Shown piece after piece: positions 1 to 9,082 of a stretch of 64,000 nucleotides of DNA. Under the pieces are notes generated by a model. It did no database searches, was not told the origin of the DNA, and saw only the letters and a program-made list of their open reading frames with translations. The DNA lies in contig NZ_JAAXCY010000001.1 in NCBI RefSeq assembly GCF_014230465.1, forward strand, positions 1 to 64,000. The letters run 5' to 3'. This stretch comes from Pseudomonas cremoris (GTDB taxonomy: Bacteria; Pseudomonadota; Gammaproteobacteria; Pseudomonadales; Pseudomonadaceae). Positions within the stretch are counted from its first letter, which is position 1. The number at the start of each line of letters is the position of its first letter. Position numbers and translations under genes: made by a program.

Positions 1-284
1 AGCCCGCTCCCACAGTTTGAAAGGTGATCGGCACAAAAAAACCGGTCGGCTCTAAGGCCGCCGCGCTCTCGCTTTTGATCTAGAAGCGCCCCGTCAAACA
101 CGCTGGCCGAACGCAGGCTTTGGAGCGTGGGTACGCTCCAAAGCCGGAGTGAGGGCACACCGAGCCTAGGCGAGGTGCCGAGTGTTGGGGCGAGGACCTT
201 TTGGTTACTTTTGGGTCCTTCCAAAAGTGACCCGCTGTAAGAGCGGAACCCTAAGCAGCCGTTACCGCAGCAACGGATATGTAC
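1..284. repeat. Right arm of a composite palindromic intergenic repeat (copy A)
   Basis: No gene is visible here. Bases 1-15 are the end of a REP sequence (AGCCCGCTCCCACAG). Then follow a block with GGTCGGCTCTAAGGCCGCC, a block with GGAGTGAGGGCACACCGAG, and a terminal module containing CGCTGTAAGAGCGGAACC and ending in CGGATATGTAC at 274-284. The same blocks in the same order form the right arms of the copies at 21.7-22.6 kb and 36.1-36.7 kb, so the left arm probably lies just outside the window. It ends 14 bp from the stop codon of the minus-strand ABC gene, so it would be transcribed as that operon's 3' trailer. Confidence 0.75.
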
Positions 285-298
285 CCCATCTCTCCCCA

Positions 299-1909
299 TC
301 ACCCAACCTCCAACAACCGCCCCGGAATATCCGCCAACAAACTCCGCGTATACCCACTCCCCGGCGCCGTAAAAATCTGCTCACAATCCCCCTGCTCAAC
401 CACCCTACCCGAGCGCATCACCACCACATGATCAGAAATCTGCCGCACCACCGCCAAATCATGAGAAATAAACAAATAGCTCAACCCCAACCGCTCCTGC
501 AGCTCCCCCAGCAACTTCAAGATCTGCCCCTGAATCGACGCATCCAGCGCCGACAACGGCTCATCCAACACCAACAACTGCGGCTCCAACGCCAACGCCC
601 GCGCAATCGCCACGCGCTGGCGTTGCCCACCGGACAATTCCACGGGTCGGCTCCCCAGCAACCGCGCCGGTAACTCCACCTGCTCCAGCAACGTCGCCGC
701 GCGCTGTCGCCGCCAAGCCGCGTCGCCGATGTCAAACGCCTGCAACGGCTCGCTGATGATCTGCTCCAAACTCAAGCGTGGGTTCAGCGACGCATAAGGG
801 TTCTGATACACCACCTGAATCCGCCGTCGCAACGCCTGCCAATCGCGCCGCGATACCCGGCTGATGTCTTGCCCGTCAAACAGCACACTGCCGCTGTCCA
901 ACCGCTCCAGCCCCAGGATCAACCGCGCCGTGGTGGATTTGCCCGAGCCCGACTCGCCGACCAGGCTGGTCGTGCCGTGGCGTGGCAAGTGGAACGACAC
1001 ATCGTCCACCGCCAACGGCCCCGGTTGGCGCCAGGTGGAGAAGTCCTTGCTCAACCCCTGCACCGTCAACAGTGGTGTTGCATCAGAGCGCACTGCACTC
1101 ACCTGCCGCCGTTGCTGCACCAATAAACTCGGCGCCGCTTCCAGCAGTTGCCGCGTATAGGCATGCTGCGGCGCCTGGAATACCTGGCGCGCCGCGCCCG
1201 TCTCGACAATCCGGCCCTGGTGCATCACCAGCAGCCGATCCGCCCGGTCCAGCGCCACGCCCAGGTCATGGGTGATCAACAGCACCGCCGTGCCGCGCTC
1301 GCGGGCCAGGGTTTGCAGGCGGTCGAGAATCTGCCTCTGCACGCCCACATCCAGCGCGCTGGTGGGTTCGTCGGCGATCACCAGCGGTGGGTCGTTGGCC
1401 AGGGCGATGGCGATCAGTACCCGTTGGCGCATGCCGCCGGAGAGTTGGTGGGGATAGCCTCGCGCAACCCGTTCGGCCTCCACCAAACCGACTTCCCGCA
1501 GCAGGTCCAAGCTGCGTTGGCGCGCCAGCGGTTTGGGTACGCCGTGCAGGGTCAACGCTTCCACCAACTGCTGGCCGATGCGTTTCACCGGGTCCAGGGA
1601 CAACGCCGGGTCCTGGGGCACAAACCCCACGCTGCGTCCGCGAATGCTTTGCCATTGGCGCTCGCTGGCAGTGGTCAGTTCCTGCCCCGCCAGGCGAATG
1701 CTGCCGGATTCGATCTGCGCATTGCCCGCCAGCAACCCCACCAGCGCCGCTGCGGTGGTGGATTTGCCCGAGCCGGACTCGCCGACAATCGCCAGGATTT
1801 CCCCGGCCTTGAGTTGAAAATCGATACCCGCCACGCCTTCGGTGCGCCCGTCACGGCCGTGGTAGGCGATGCGCAGTTCGCGTACATCCAACAACACTTG
1901 CTCGGTCAT
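299..1909 (-). CDS. Dipeptide/oligopeptide-type ABC transporter, double ATPase (DppD-DppF fusion type)
   Basis: This cytoplasmic protein of 536 aa should power the permease pair encoded just upstream. It has two complete nucleotide-binding domains. The first has Walker A GESGSGKS at 43-50 and signature LSGGM at 156-160. The second has Walker A GESGSGKS at 318-325 and signature LSGGQ at 425-429, followed by LLVLDEP. Both carry the C-terminal YTRxLL segment typical of Opp/Dpp ATPases. The start at 1909 is chosen because its ATG overlaps the permease stop (ATGA); the longer reading adds a glycine-rich non-conserved leader. It is the last gene of the operon. The substrate cannot be read from the ATPase. 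Context with a flavin monooxygenase suggests a small organic nutrient rather than peptides. Confidence 0.92.
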   Translation of the reverse strand: MTEQVLLDVRELRIAYHGRDGRTEGVAGIDFQLKAGEILAIVGESGSGKSTTAAALVGLLAGNAQIESGSIRLAGQELTTASERQWQSIRGRSVGFVPQDPALSLDPVKRIGQQLVEALTLHGVPKPLARQRSLDLLREVGLVEAERVARGYPHQLSGGMRQRVLIAIALANDPPLVIADEPTSALDVGVQRQILDRLQTLARERGTAVLLITHDLGVALDRADRLLVMHQGRIVETGAARQVFQAPQHAYTRQLLEAAPSLLVQQRRQVSAVRSDATPLLTVQGLSKDFSTWRQPGPLAVDDVSFHLPRHGTTSLVGESGSGKSTTARLILGLERLDSGSVLFDGQDISRVSRRDWQALRRRIQVVYQNPYASLNPRLSLEQIISEPLQAFDIGDAAWRRQRAATLLEQVELPARLLGSRPVELSGGQRQRVAIARALALEPQLLVLDEPLSALDASIQGQILKLLGELQERLGLSYLFISHDLAVVRQISDHVVVMRSGRVVEQGDCEQIFTAPGSGYTRSLLADIPGRLLEVG

Positions 1910-2760
1910 CTCACAATTCCTTGATCCTGTTGCAACGCCCGCGCCAGTTGGTTGGCCGAGACCACCACCGCCGCCACCACCAGGCCCGGCAGGCTGGTGT
2001 ACCACCAGGCGGAGATCATGTAGTTACGCCCTTCGGCCACCAACAACCCCCATTCCGGTTGCGGTGGCGGTGCGCCAAAGCCGAGAAAACTCAGGGCCGA
2101 GACCGACAGCACCGCGCTGCCGAATTCCAGCGCCGCCAAGGCCAACACCGGCGCGCTGGCGTGGGGCAGGATGTGCCGCACGATAATGGTCCACGGCCCC
2201 ACGCCACAGGCCGACGCCGCTTCGACAAAGGTACTGGCGCGCCAGCGCAGCACTTCACCCCGCACCAGGCGGGCGAAGGTCGCCACCGACGACAACCCCA
2301 CCGCCAAGGCGATATTCACCGTGCCAAACCCCAGCACCGTGATCACCGCCATCGCCAGCAATAGCGCGGGGATTGCCATCAGTACTTCCACCAAGCGCAT
2401 CAGCACCGCGTCGACCCAGCCACCAAAGAAGCCGGCCAATACACCCAGCACAATGCCGCTGAACAACGCGATCAACACCGCCAGTAACGTCGCGCGCAAC
2501 GACAGCCCAGCGCCGTATACGGTGCGGCTGTAGAGGTCACGCCCCAGGTGATCGGTGCCGAACCAATGCGTAGTCGAGGGGCTTTGCAATGCGTTGGCCG
2601 GCACGCCGAGCAACGGATCGAAATGCGTAAACAACTGCGGCCACAGCGCCCAACCGAGTACCAGCAACAACACGATCACGCCCAGCGGCAACAACGGACG
2701 CCGCCGCAGCAGCGTGAAATAACGCAGCCGTGGCAGCACGGCAGTCAATGCAAGGCTCAT
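1906..2760 (-). CDS. ABC transporter permease, DppC/OppC type
   Basis: Inner-membrane permease of 284 aa, the second permease of the dipeptide/nickel-type importer. It has an N-terminal hydrophobic segment (LLPLGVIVLLLVLGWALWP), then a periplasmic loop with the DppC-family hallmark HWFGTDHLGRDLYSR. The transmembrane core ends in the EAA-like coupling segment (EAASACGVGPWTIIVRHILPH) that docks on the ATPase. Length and order match the family. Start and stop both overlap neighbours by 4 bp (ATGA), implying translational coupling in one transcript. Confidence 0.92.
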   Translation of the reverse strand: MSLALTAVLPRLRYFTLLRRRPLLPLGVIVLLLVLGWALWPQLFTHFDPLLGVPANALQSPSTTHWFGTDHLGRDLYSRTVYGAGLSLRATLLAVLIALFSGIVLGVLAGFFGGWVDAVLMRLVEVLMAIPALLLAMAVITVLGFGTVNIALAVGLSSVATFARLVRGEVLRWRASTFVEAASACGVGPWTIIVRHILPHASAPVLALAALEFGSAVLSVSALSFLGFGAPPPQPEWGLLVAEGRNYMISAWWYTSLPGLVVAAVVVSANQLARALQQDQGIVR

Positions 2761-3707
2761 CGTGCGGCTCCGCGAATGCGTGGATCGAGCAAGGGATACA
2801 ACAGGTCCACCAACAGGTTGACCGTGATGAATATCAGCGCCGCCAGCACCACCACGCCCTGTACCACCGGGATGTCCTGGCTGCTCACCGCGCCTTGGGC
2901 CAGGCGGCCGATACCTTCGCGGGAGAACACGGTTTCGGTGACCACGGAACCGGCCAGCAGCGAGCCGACAATCACACCGCTGAGGCTGAGGATCGGGATC
3001 ACCGCGTTATGCAGCACATGGGTCAGCAGCACCCGCAACGGGCTCAGGCCCTTGGCGCGCAGGGCATCGACGAAGGGCAGCCGCGAGGTGGCCGCCAGCG
3101 AACGCGCCAATACCTGGGCGATCACTGCGCTGGTGGGAATCGCCAAGGTCAGTGTCGGAAGCACCAACGAGGCCAGCCCCTGATTGCCCATCGCCGGGAA
3201 CAGGTGCCAGCCAAACGAAAACCACTGCAACAGCAGCAACCCCACCCAAAAGGTCGGTAGCGACACCGCCACCGCCGGCAAACCGAGCAGTAAATCGCGC
3301 AGCCAACGCTGGCGGGTCAGGCTGGCCAGCAGCGCCAGGCCCACACCCAGCACCAACGACACCACCAACGACACCAGCGCCAGCGCCGCCGTCTTCGGCA
3401 ACGCTTCAGCCAGCGAGGCCGACACCGGCTGGCCACTCTGGATCGAGTTACCAAAATCCAGCTGCACCGCATGCCACAACGCAATGCCGTACTGCACCGC
3501 CAGCGGTTCATCCAGATGGTACTGCGCACGCAACTGCGCCACTTGCTGCTGGTTGACCGTGCTCTGCTCGCCGCTCTGGTTCAGCATGATGCTCACCGGG
3601 TCGCTGGGCAGCGCATACAGAATCACGAACGACAGACTGAACGCCGCCCACAACACCAACAACGCCTGCCCGCCGCGGGCCAACAGGTAAAACGCCGCGC
3701 CTTTCAT
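2757..3707 (-). CDS. ABC transporter permease, DppB/OppB type
   Basis: Inner-membrane permease of 316 aa, the first permease of the dipeptide-type importer. It begins with an N-terminal transmembrane segment and the family feature LPSDPVSIML near residue 34. Several hydrophobic helices follow. The cytoplasmic EAA-type loop lies around VDALRAKGLSPLRVLLTHVL, and the C terminus has VVLAALIFITVNLLVDLLYPLLDPRIR, a strong DppB signature. It overlaps the binding-protein gene upstream and the second permease downstream by 4 bp each. Substrate unknown; see the operon context. Confidence 0.93.
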   Translation of the reverse strand: MKGAAFYLLARGGQALLVLWAAFSLSFVILYALPSDPVSIMLNQSGEQSTVNQQQVAQLRAQYHLDEPLAVQYGIALWHAVQLDFGNSIQSGQPVSASLAEALPKTAALALVSLVVSLVLGVGLALLASLTRQRWLRDLLLGLPAVAVSLPTFWVGLLLLQWFSFGWHLFPAMGNQGLASLVLPTLTLAIPTSAVIAQVLARSLAATSRLPFVDALRAKGLSPLRVLLTHVLHNAVIPILSLSGVIVGSLLAGSVVTETVFSREGIGRLAQGAVSSQDIPVVQGVVVLAALIFITVNLLVDLLYPLLDPRIRGAAR

Positions 3708-5278
3708 GGCTGCAACCAGGTGTCGAAGAATTGCAGGCGTGACGACGCTTCGTAATGCAGGCCCTGGACTTTCTTGCCGTGGGCCAACACCGTCGCCAGC
3801 TCCACCAAGGCTATCGCATGGCCGTCGCGCAGCAGCAACTCACTGGCCTGGTCGACCAGCACTTGGCGCTTGGCGGCGTCGAGGGTTTCGGAGGACTCGC
3901 GCAACAACCGGTCCACTTCACTCGGCTGGCGTTGGTTAATGTTGTAGCCCTGGGCGTAATACACCGTGCGCAATACATCGGGGTCGGCACGGGTGAGGTT
4001 GAGGAAACGCACACTGAAATCCCCGCCTGCCTGGATCGCGGTGACCTGGCTGATGGTGGACTTGTTCAACTGGAACTCGATGCCCACGCCTTTCAACTGT
4101 TGCTGCACCAGTTCCAGGATCGGCGTCTGCTGCCAATAGTCCAGGCGGAATGAAAGACGCTTGCCATCCTTGACCCGCACGCCGTCGGCACCCACTTGCC
4201 ACCCGGCTTCGTCCAGCAGTCTGCGTGCGCCGTCCGGGTCATAGGCCAACAGGCTGGAAAAGTCGCGGTACAGCGGCGTGCTGGTGGCCAGCAACGCAGT
4301 CGCCGGTTTCTGATAGCGTGAAATGATGCGCTGCAACTCGGCGCGGTCAATCGCCTTGCTCAGTGCCTGGCGCACCTTGACGTCGGCGAACAGCGGCGTC
4401 GATTCATTCAGTGCCAGGTTGTATACCACGCCGGGATTGGCACGGGTCAACAGCACCAGGCCTTGCCCTTCGATGCTCGGCTCATCCTGGGGTGCCACGC
4501 TGGTGTTCACCTCGATCTGCCCGGAAGCCAGGCTGCCCAGGCGCACGCCGGATTCGGGAATGATCAGGAACTCGATAGCGTCCAGCCAGGCCTTGCCCTT
4601 GTGCGCCGACAGCGATGAACCCCACGCATAGTCGTCACGGCGCACCAGCGAGACCTTCTGGTTATGCACGAATGACTTGAGCACAAACGGCCCCGAACCG
4701 ACCAACTGACCCTGGCAGCGGTCGCCCGAAGGCAGCGCCAGGTTGGCCGGCGACAACAACCCCAAGGTCATGGTCGAGGTGGCTTGGAGGAATTGCGCGT
4801 TGGGTTGCTCGAACGCCACCACCACGGTGTGGCTGTCCGGCGTCTCGATGCTTTTGAGGCCCGCCAGGTAGGTCGAGCCCAGTATCGAACGCGCGCCCAA
4901 GGCGACGATGGCTTCCAGGTTGGCCTTGACGGCAGCCGCGTCCACCGGCGCGCCATCGCTGAACGTGGCGCCTTGGCGCAGCACGAAGGTAAAGCGCCGC
5001 GAATCCGCGTCCACCTCCCAACGCTCGGCCAGCCATGGCACGATGTCGCCGGTGACCGGGTCTTGATCGGTCAGCGAATCCACCAGTTGCCGCCCCACGT
5101 TCAGCGCGGTGTTGTTGCCGGCCTGCTGCGGGTCAACGCACTGCGGGTCGCCGTCCAGCGCCACGCGCAAGGTGCCGCCGCTTTGGGGTTTGGAGGCATC
5201 CGCCTGGGTGACCTTGTCGGACGGCCCGCCGCACGCCGTCAAGAGCAACGCCAGCATCGCGACTGAAAGCTGCTTCAT
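3704..5278 (-). CDS. ABC transporter substrate-binding lipoprotein, family 5 (DppA/OppA-like)
   Basis: Predicted periplasmic lipoprotein of 524 aa that captures the substrate for the adjacent permeases. The N terminus MKQLSVAMLALLLTACGG has a clear lipobox (LTAC, lipidated Cys16). The family-5 fold is visible in GDPQCVDPQQAGNN, the segment DSLTDQDPVTGDIVPWLAERWE, and VRQALSKAIDRAEL in the middle. The start at 5278 is chosen because it opens the signal sequence and its ATG overlaps the LLM oxidoreductase stop; the longer frame adds 65 non-conserved residues. Close coupling to a flavin monooxygenase suggests the imported molecule is that enzyme's substrate. Confidence 0.92.
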   Translation of the reverse strand: MKQLSVAMLALLLTACGGPSDKVTQADASKPQSGGTLRVALDGDPQCVDPQQAGNNTALNVGRQLVDSLTDQDPVTGDIVPWLAERWEVDADSRRFTFVLRQGATFSDGAPVDAAAVKANLEAIVALGARSILGSTYLAGLKSIETPDSHTVVVAFEQPNAQFLQATSTMTLGLLSPANLALPSGDRCQGQLVGSGPFVLKSFVHNQKVSLVRRDDYAWGSSLSAHKGKAWLDAIEFLIIPESGVRLGSLASGQIEVNTSVAPQDEPSIEGQGLVLLTRANPGVVYNLALNESTPLFADVKVRQALSKAIDRAELQRIISRYQKPATALLATSTPLYRDFSSLLAYDPDGARRLLDEAGWQVGADGVRVKDGKRLSFRLDYWQQTPILELVQQQLKGVGIEFQLNKSTISQVTAIQAGGDFSVRFLNLTRADPDVLRTVYYAQGYNINQRQPSEVDRLLRESSETLDAAKRQVLVDQASELLLRDGHAIALVELATVLAHGKKVQGLHYEASSRLQFFDTWLQP

Positions 5279-6618
5279 GTACGCGCTCCCTGATGACGGT
5301 TGGCGATATACGGCAGCCCAAGGTTCTCGCGCAGGGTCTGGCCCTGGTATTCCCGACGGAACAGGCCACGACGCTGCAACTCCGGCACCACGCCCTCGGT
5401 GAAGTCCGTGATGCTTTGGTGCAGCCCGGAGAACATCACGTTGAAGCCATCGGCAGCGCCGCTTTCGAACCACTCCTGGAAGTCATCCGCCACGCTTTCG
5501 GGCGTACCGATCAGGATGCGATGGCCACCCGCGGTGAGTTTGTTGAACAGCTCGCGCACCGTTGGGCGCTCGCGGCGAATCAGGTCGAACACCAGTTTCT
5601 GCCGGCTCTTGTGGGTGTTGGTGTCGAAGTGTTCCGGCGGCAGCGGCACCAGCGAATCGAACGGCAGCTCCGACAGGTCAAAACCCAGGCTGGTAAAGCG
5701 CGAGATCGAACTGAGGAAGGTTTTCGGGTCTTGCAGCTCCTGCAACTGGTCGTACTTGGCCTGGGCTTCCGCCTGGGTACGGCCAATCACAGTGGACACC
5801 CCCGGCAGCACCTTCAGGTGCTCAGGGTTGCGCCCCAATGCAGCAGCGGTCTGCTTAATCTCCTGGTAGAACGCCAGGCCCTGCTCCACCGTGTGTTGCG
5901 CGGTGAAAATCAACTCCCCTGCCCGCGCAGCCAGCCGCCGACCGGCGTCGGACGACCCCGCCTGGGCGATCACCGGATACCCCTGCACTGGCCGCGAAGC
6001 GTTCAGCGGGCCTTGCACCTGAAAGTGTTTGCCGTGGTGGTTGAGCACATGCAGCTTGTCGGTATCCAGCCATTTCCCGCTGGCCTTGTCCTGGATAAAG
6101 GCATCGTCGGCCCAGCTGTCCCACAGGCCGGTGACCACGTCATAGAACTCTTCGGCGCGCTCGTAGCGGTCGGCATGCTTAATGTGATCATCACGATTGA
6201 AATTCTCGCCGCCGCCCAGGGACGTCACCAGATTCCAGCCCACCCGACCACCGCTCAAGTGGTCGATATTCGCGAACTTGCGCGCAATGTTGTACGGCTC
6301 GTTATAGGTGGTGCTGGCGGTCGCGATCAGGCCGATATGGCGCGTGACCAACGCCAGCGCCGGCAGCAGCACCAGCGGGTCCCAACGCACGCTGTTGGGC
6401 CCGCGTGCCAGGGCCTGCAGGTCGAGTTCGACGTTCACCGAGTCATTGAAGAACAGCGCATGAAAGCGCGCTGCTTCAAGTTTCTCGGCGATCCAGCGGT
6501 AGTGCTCGAAGTCGCGGAACGAGTCCGTGGCGGCGCTCGGGTGGCGCCACGCGGAGCCCATGATGCCCGCACTGGGGATGAAGGCGCCGAGCAGGATTTG
6601 GCGGTCGTGTTGGCTCAT
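5275..6618 (-). CDS. LLM-class FMN-dependent monooxygenase (NtaA/SnaA/DszA family), copy 1
   Basis: Cytoplasmic enzyme of 447 aa, a bacterial-luciferase-like monooxygenase using reduced FMN supplied by a separate reductase. Seen in sequence: N-terminal LLGAFIPSAG, GLIATASTTYNEPYNIARKF near 96-115, the signature DHLSGGRVGWNLVTS at 119-133, and GYPVIAQAGSSDAGRRLAAR in the second half. The C-terminal VPELQRRGLFRREYQG...LRENLGL is typical of the nitrilotriacetate/pristinamycin/dibenzothiophene-sulfone group. Family members cleave C-N or C-S bonds of small organics. The start at 6618 has GAGGA upstream. It sits between the TonB receptor and the ABC binding protein, so it probably acts on the imported compound. 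Exact substrate not inferable. Confidence 0.92.
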   Translation of the reverse strand: MSQHDRQILLGAFIPSAGIMGSAWRHPSAATDSFRDFEHYRWIAEKLEAARFHALFFNDSVNVELDLQALARGPNSVRWDPLVLLPALALVTRHIGLIATASTTYNEPYNIARKFANIDHLSGGRVGWNLVTSLGGGENFNRDDHIKHADRYERAEEFYDVVTGLWDSWADDAFIQDKASGKWLDTDKLHVLNHHGKHFQVQGPLNASRPVQGYPVIAQAGSSDAGRRLAARAGELIFTAQHTVEQGLAFYQEIKQTAAALGRNPEHLKVLPGVSTVIGRTQAEAQAKYDQLQELQDPKTFLSSISRFTSLGFDLSELPFDSLVPLPPEHFDTNTHKSRQKLVFDLIRRERPTVRELFNKLTAGGHRILIGTPESVADDFQEWFESGAADGFNVMFSGLHQSITDFTEGVVPELQRRGLFRREYQGQTLRENLGLPYIANRHQGART

Positions 6619-6631
6619 GTCGCAGTCCTCA

Positions 6632-9076
6632 TCAGAAGTTGTAGGTGGCGCGGGTGTACCAGAACGCACCGTAGGGATCGAACGGCGAGATGCTGCCGAA
6701 CTTCGGAAAACCGTTGATATCGCCTTGGGGGAACGCGTTGTTGTCGGCCTTGACGTTGAGGATGTTGTTGGCGCCCACCGCCAGGTTCAGGTCCTTGGTG
6801 AGGTTGTAGGCCACCTCCAGGTCGGTCAGCCATTTGGCGCCGTAGGTCACGTCATAGGCGGGGTTGGCGTCGCGGGCGATGACCTTGTCATAGCGGGTCA
6901 GGCCGGCGTTGATGTCGAAGTTGTCGACCTTCCAGTTAGCGCTGAGGATCAGCTTGGTCTTGGGGTTGGCCACGGTCAGGTAACCCTGGGCCACGCGGTC
7001 GAACAGCACCAGGTTGCTGCCGGCGGCGGTGAGGGAGGCAGGCGTCGACTTGATGCTGTCGATGGTGGTTTTGTTGTAGTTCGCCGCGACGCCGTACTTG
7101 ACGGTACCCAGGGCGCCGTAATCGACGCGGTAGTCGGTGACCAGGTCGATACCGCGCGTGGTGGTGTCGGCAGCGTTGGTGAAGTACTTCACCCGGTAAC
7201 CAGGGCGGAAACCGTTGGCTTGCAGGATCTGATCAACGCCGGTGCCATACAGGAAGCCGGTCTGGGCGATGCGGTCACGGATCTCGATCTGGTAGGCATC
7301 CAGGGTCACGTTGGCTTCCTGGACCGGCTTCCAGGCAAACCCGACGCTGATATTGCGCGACTTCTCCGGTTTGAGCGCCTCAGCACCGAGGGCCTGGCCC
7401 AGCACGGAATCGACCCGTACCGACTTGGCCTCGACGAACTGCGCCACGCCGTTGACCGAGGTGTACTGGTTGGCGGTTTGCGCATACACCGACTGCGACA
7501 GCGACGGTGCGCGGAAACCATTGCTCAGGGTGCCGCGCAAGGCGAACTCTGGGGTCAGGTCGTAACGCAGCGACAGCTTGCCGCTGCGGGTGTTGCCGGA
7601 GTCGTCGTCGTAATGCTCGAAGCGCCCGGCCACGCCGACGTAGAGCTTTTCGGTGGGGTTGACGCCCACATCCACATAACTGGCGTAGCTGTTGCGACTG
7701 GCCTGGCCTTCGTCTTCCGGCGTCAGGGTGATCGCACCCTGCGCGCCCACTGCGCCAGGCTGCCCGGCCAGTGGGCCGCTTGGGTAGATATAGCCACCGT
7801 TGATGTACGACAGCGGGTTGCCGGACTCGGTCTTGTAACGCTCATGCCGGTGTTCAAGGCCGCCGGAGATTTGCAGCGGCTTGCTCAGGCCCACGTCAAA
7901 AGCGCGGGTGAGGTCGAGGTTGTTGGTCCACTGGTCGAAGTAGTTGGTGTAGGTGGTGAAGTGGGTCGGGCTCGACGGACCCAGCGACGCGTTGAGGGTG
8001 TCATCGGCACCGGCCACGCCCTTGTCGCGGCCAAAGGTCGAACTCAAATCCCAGTTCCACTCGGCGACCTTGCCCTTGCCACCGGCTGCCACTTGGTAGT
8101 CGGTCTCGCGCAGGGTGTAGAACGGCGCGGTGCCGTCGGGGTAGATCGACGGGATGATGTTGGTGGAGTTCGGTCGCCGGTAGTTCTGCCCACCGCGCGC
8201 ATCGCGGTTACTGAGGGTGGAGAACGAATACAGGGTCACATCGTCCAGCGGCAATTCGGCGTTGTACGCGACGTTGATCGCCTTGATTTTCGGCAGGCCG
8301 TTTTTCTGCACATCCTTGTCGTTGGCCTCGCGCGGGTCGGCCGAGCCGTCGGGCTGGCGGTAATAGAACGCGCCCGTCGCATCCCGCGCACGCACGGCGG
8401 TCTGCTGGGACTTGGCATCCAGGGACAGGTTGAAGAAGCCGTCATTGGGCAAGGCAAACCCGCTGTTCAGCGTCTGGCGAATGGTGCCGCCATCGCCCTT
8501 GGTGTATTCGCCGTAGGAGGTGCTGACCGAGCCGCCATGGTCGTTTTGCTTGAGGATGATATTGATCACCCCCGCAATCGCATCCGAACCGTATTGCGCC
8601 GAGGCGCCGTCGCGCAGCACCTCGATATGGTCGATGGCACTGACCGGGATCATGTCCAGGTCCACCGGGTTGGTGCCGTAGGCCGCCGTGGAGTCGAGGT
8701 TGATCACCGCGCTGTTGTGACGGCGCTTGCCATTGACCAGCACCAGCACGTTGGAACCGTTGAGGCCGCGCAGGCTATAGGGCCGGGCGACGCTGTCGTT
8801 GGACGTGCCCGAGGGGCGCTGGGAAAACGACGGCAAGGTTTTCTGCAGCGCGGCACGCAGGCTGCTGGAGCCGGTTTTCTCCAGTTGCTGGGCGCTGATC
8901 ACATCGATCGGCGCCGGGCTGCTGGTGACGGTGCGCGCTTCGCTGCCCCGGGAGCCGGTAACGATCACCGTGTCCAGGGTGTCATCGGTGGTGGCGGCAT
9001 AGACCGGCAGCATGCTGAAGCCGGCGAACATCAGGGGTGCAAGTTGCAGGGTGGAGCGGTAGGCAGTGAGTTTCAT
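6632..9076 (-). CDS. TonB-dependent outer-membrane receptor (paralogue 1)
   Basis: Outer-membrane, energy-coupled receptor of 814 aa. The signal peptide probably ends at VYA (residue 27), followed by a TonB-box-like LDTVIVTGS at about 34-42. The plug domain carries VNGKRRH (114-120) and IEVLRDGASAQYGSDAIAGV (151-170). A 22-strand barrel is expected in the remainder, ending in the aromatic C terminus YTRATYNF. There is no STN signalling domain. It closely resembles the receptors at 18978-21368 and 60592-63105 in the plug, so the three are paralogues. Position between a binding protein and a monooxygenase suggests uptake of an organic nutrient rather than a siderophore, but that is inference. 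Confidence 0.92.
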   Translation of the reverse strand: MKLTAYRSTLQLAPLMFAGFSMLPVYAATTDDTLDTVIVTGSRGSEARTVTSSPAPIDVISAQQLEKTGSSSLRAALQKTLPSFSQRPSGTSNDSVARPYSLRGLNGSNVLVLVNGKRRHNSAVINLDSTAAYGTNPVDLDMIPVSAIDHIEVLRDGASAQYGSDAIAGVINIILKQNDHGGSVSTSYGEYTKGDGGTIRQTLNSGFALPNDGFFNLSLDAKSQQTAVRARDATGAFYYRQPDGSADPREANDKDVQKNGLPKIKAINVAYNAELPLDDVTLYSFSTLSNRDARGGQNYRRPNSTNIIPSIYPDGTAPFYTLRETDYQVAAGGKGKVAEWNWDLSSTFGRDKGVAGADDTLNASLGPSSPTHFTTYTNYFDQWTNNLDLTRAFDVGLSKPLQISGGLEHRHERYKTESGNPLSYINGGYIYPSGPLAGQPGAVGAQGAITLTPEDEGQASRNSYASYVDVGVNPTEKLYVGVAGRFEHYDDDSGNTRSGKLSLRYDLTPEFALRGTLSNGFRAPSLSQSVYAQTANQYTSVNGVAQFVEAKSVRVDSVLGQALGAEALKPEKSRNISVGFAWKPVQEANVTLDAYQIEIRDRIAQTGFLYGTGVDQILQANGFRPGYRVKYFTNAADTTTRGIDLVTDYRVDYGALGTVKYGVAANYNKTTIDSIKSTPASLTAAGSNLVLFDRVAQGYLTVANPKTKLILSANWKVDNFDINAGLTRYDKVIARDANPAYDVTYGAKWLTDLEVAYNLTKDLNLAVGANNILNVKADNNAFPQGDINGFPKFGSISPFDPYGAFWYTRATYNF

Positions 9077-9082
9077 GGCAGG

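Noticed and set aside
182..673. Open frames on the plus strand antisense to the ABC ATPase and through the repeat
   Set aside because: Composition is an artefact of GC-rich DNA (Pro/Gln/His/Arg-rich), with no family features; the minus-strand ABC gene explains the region.
5293..6717. 474-codon plus-strand frame opposite LLM copy 1
   Set aside because: It is the mirror of a well-conserved enzyme and has no recognisable domain.
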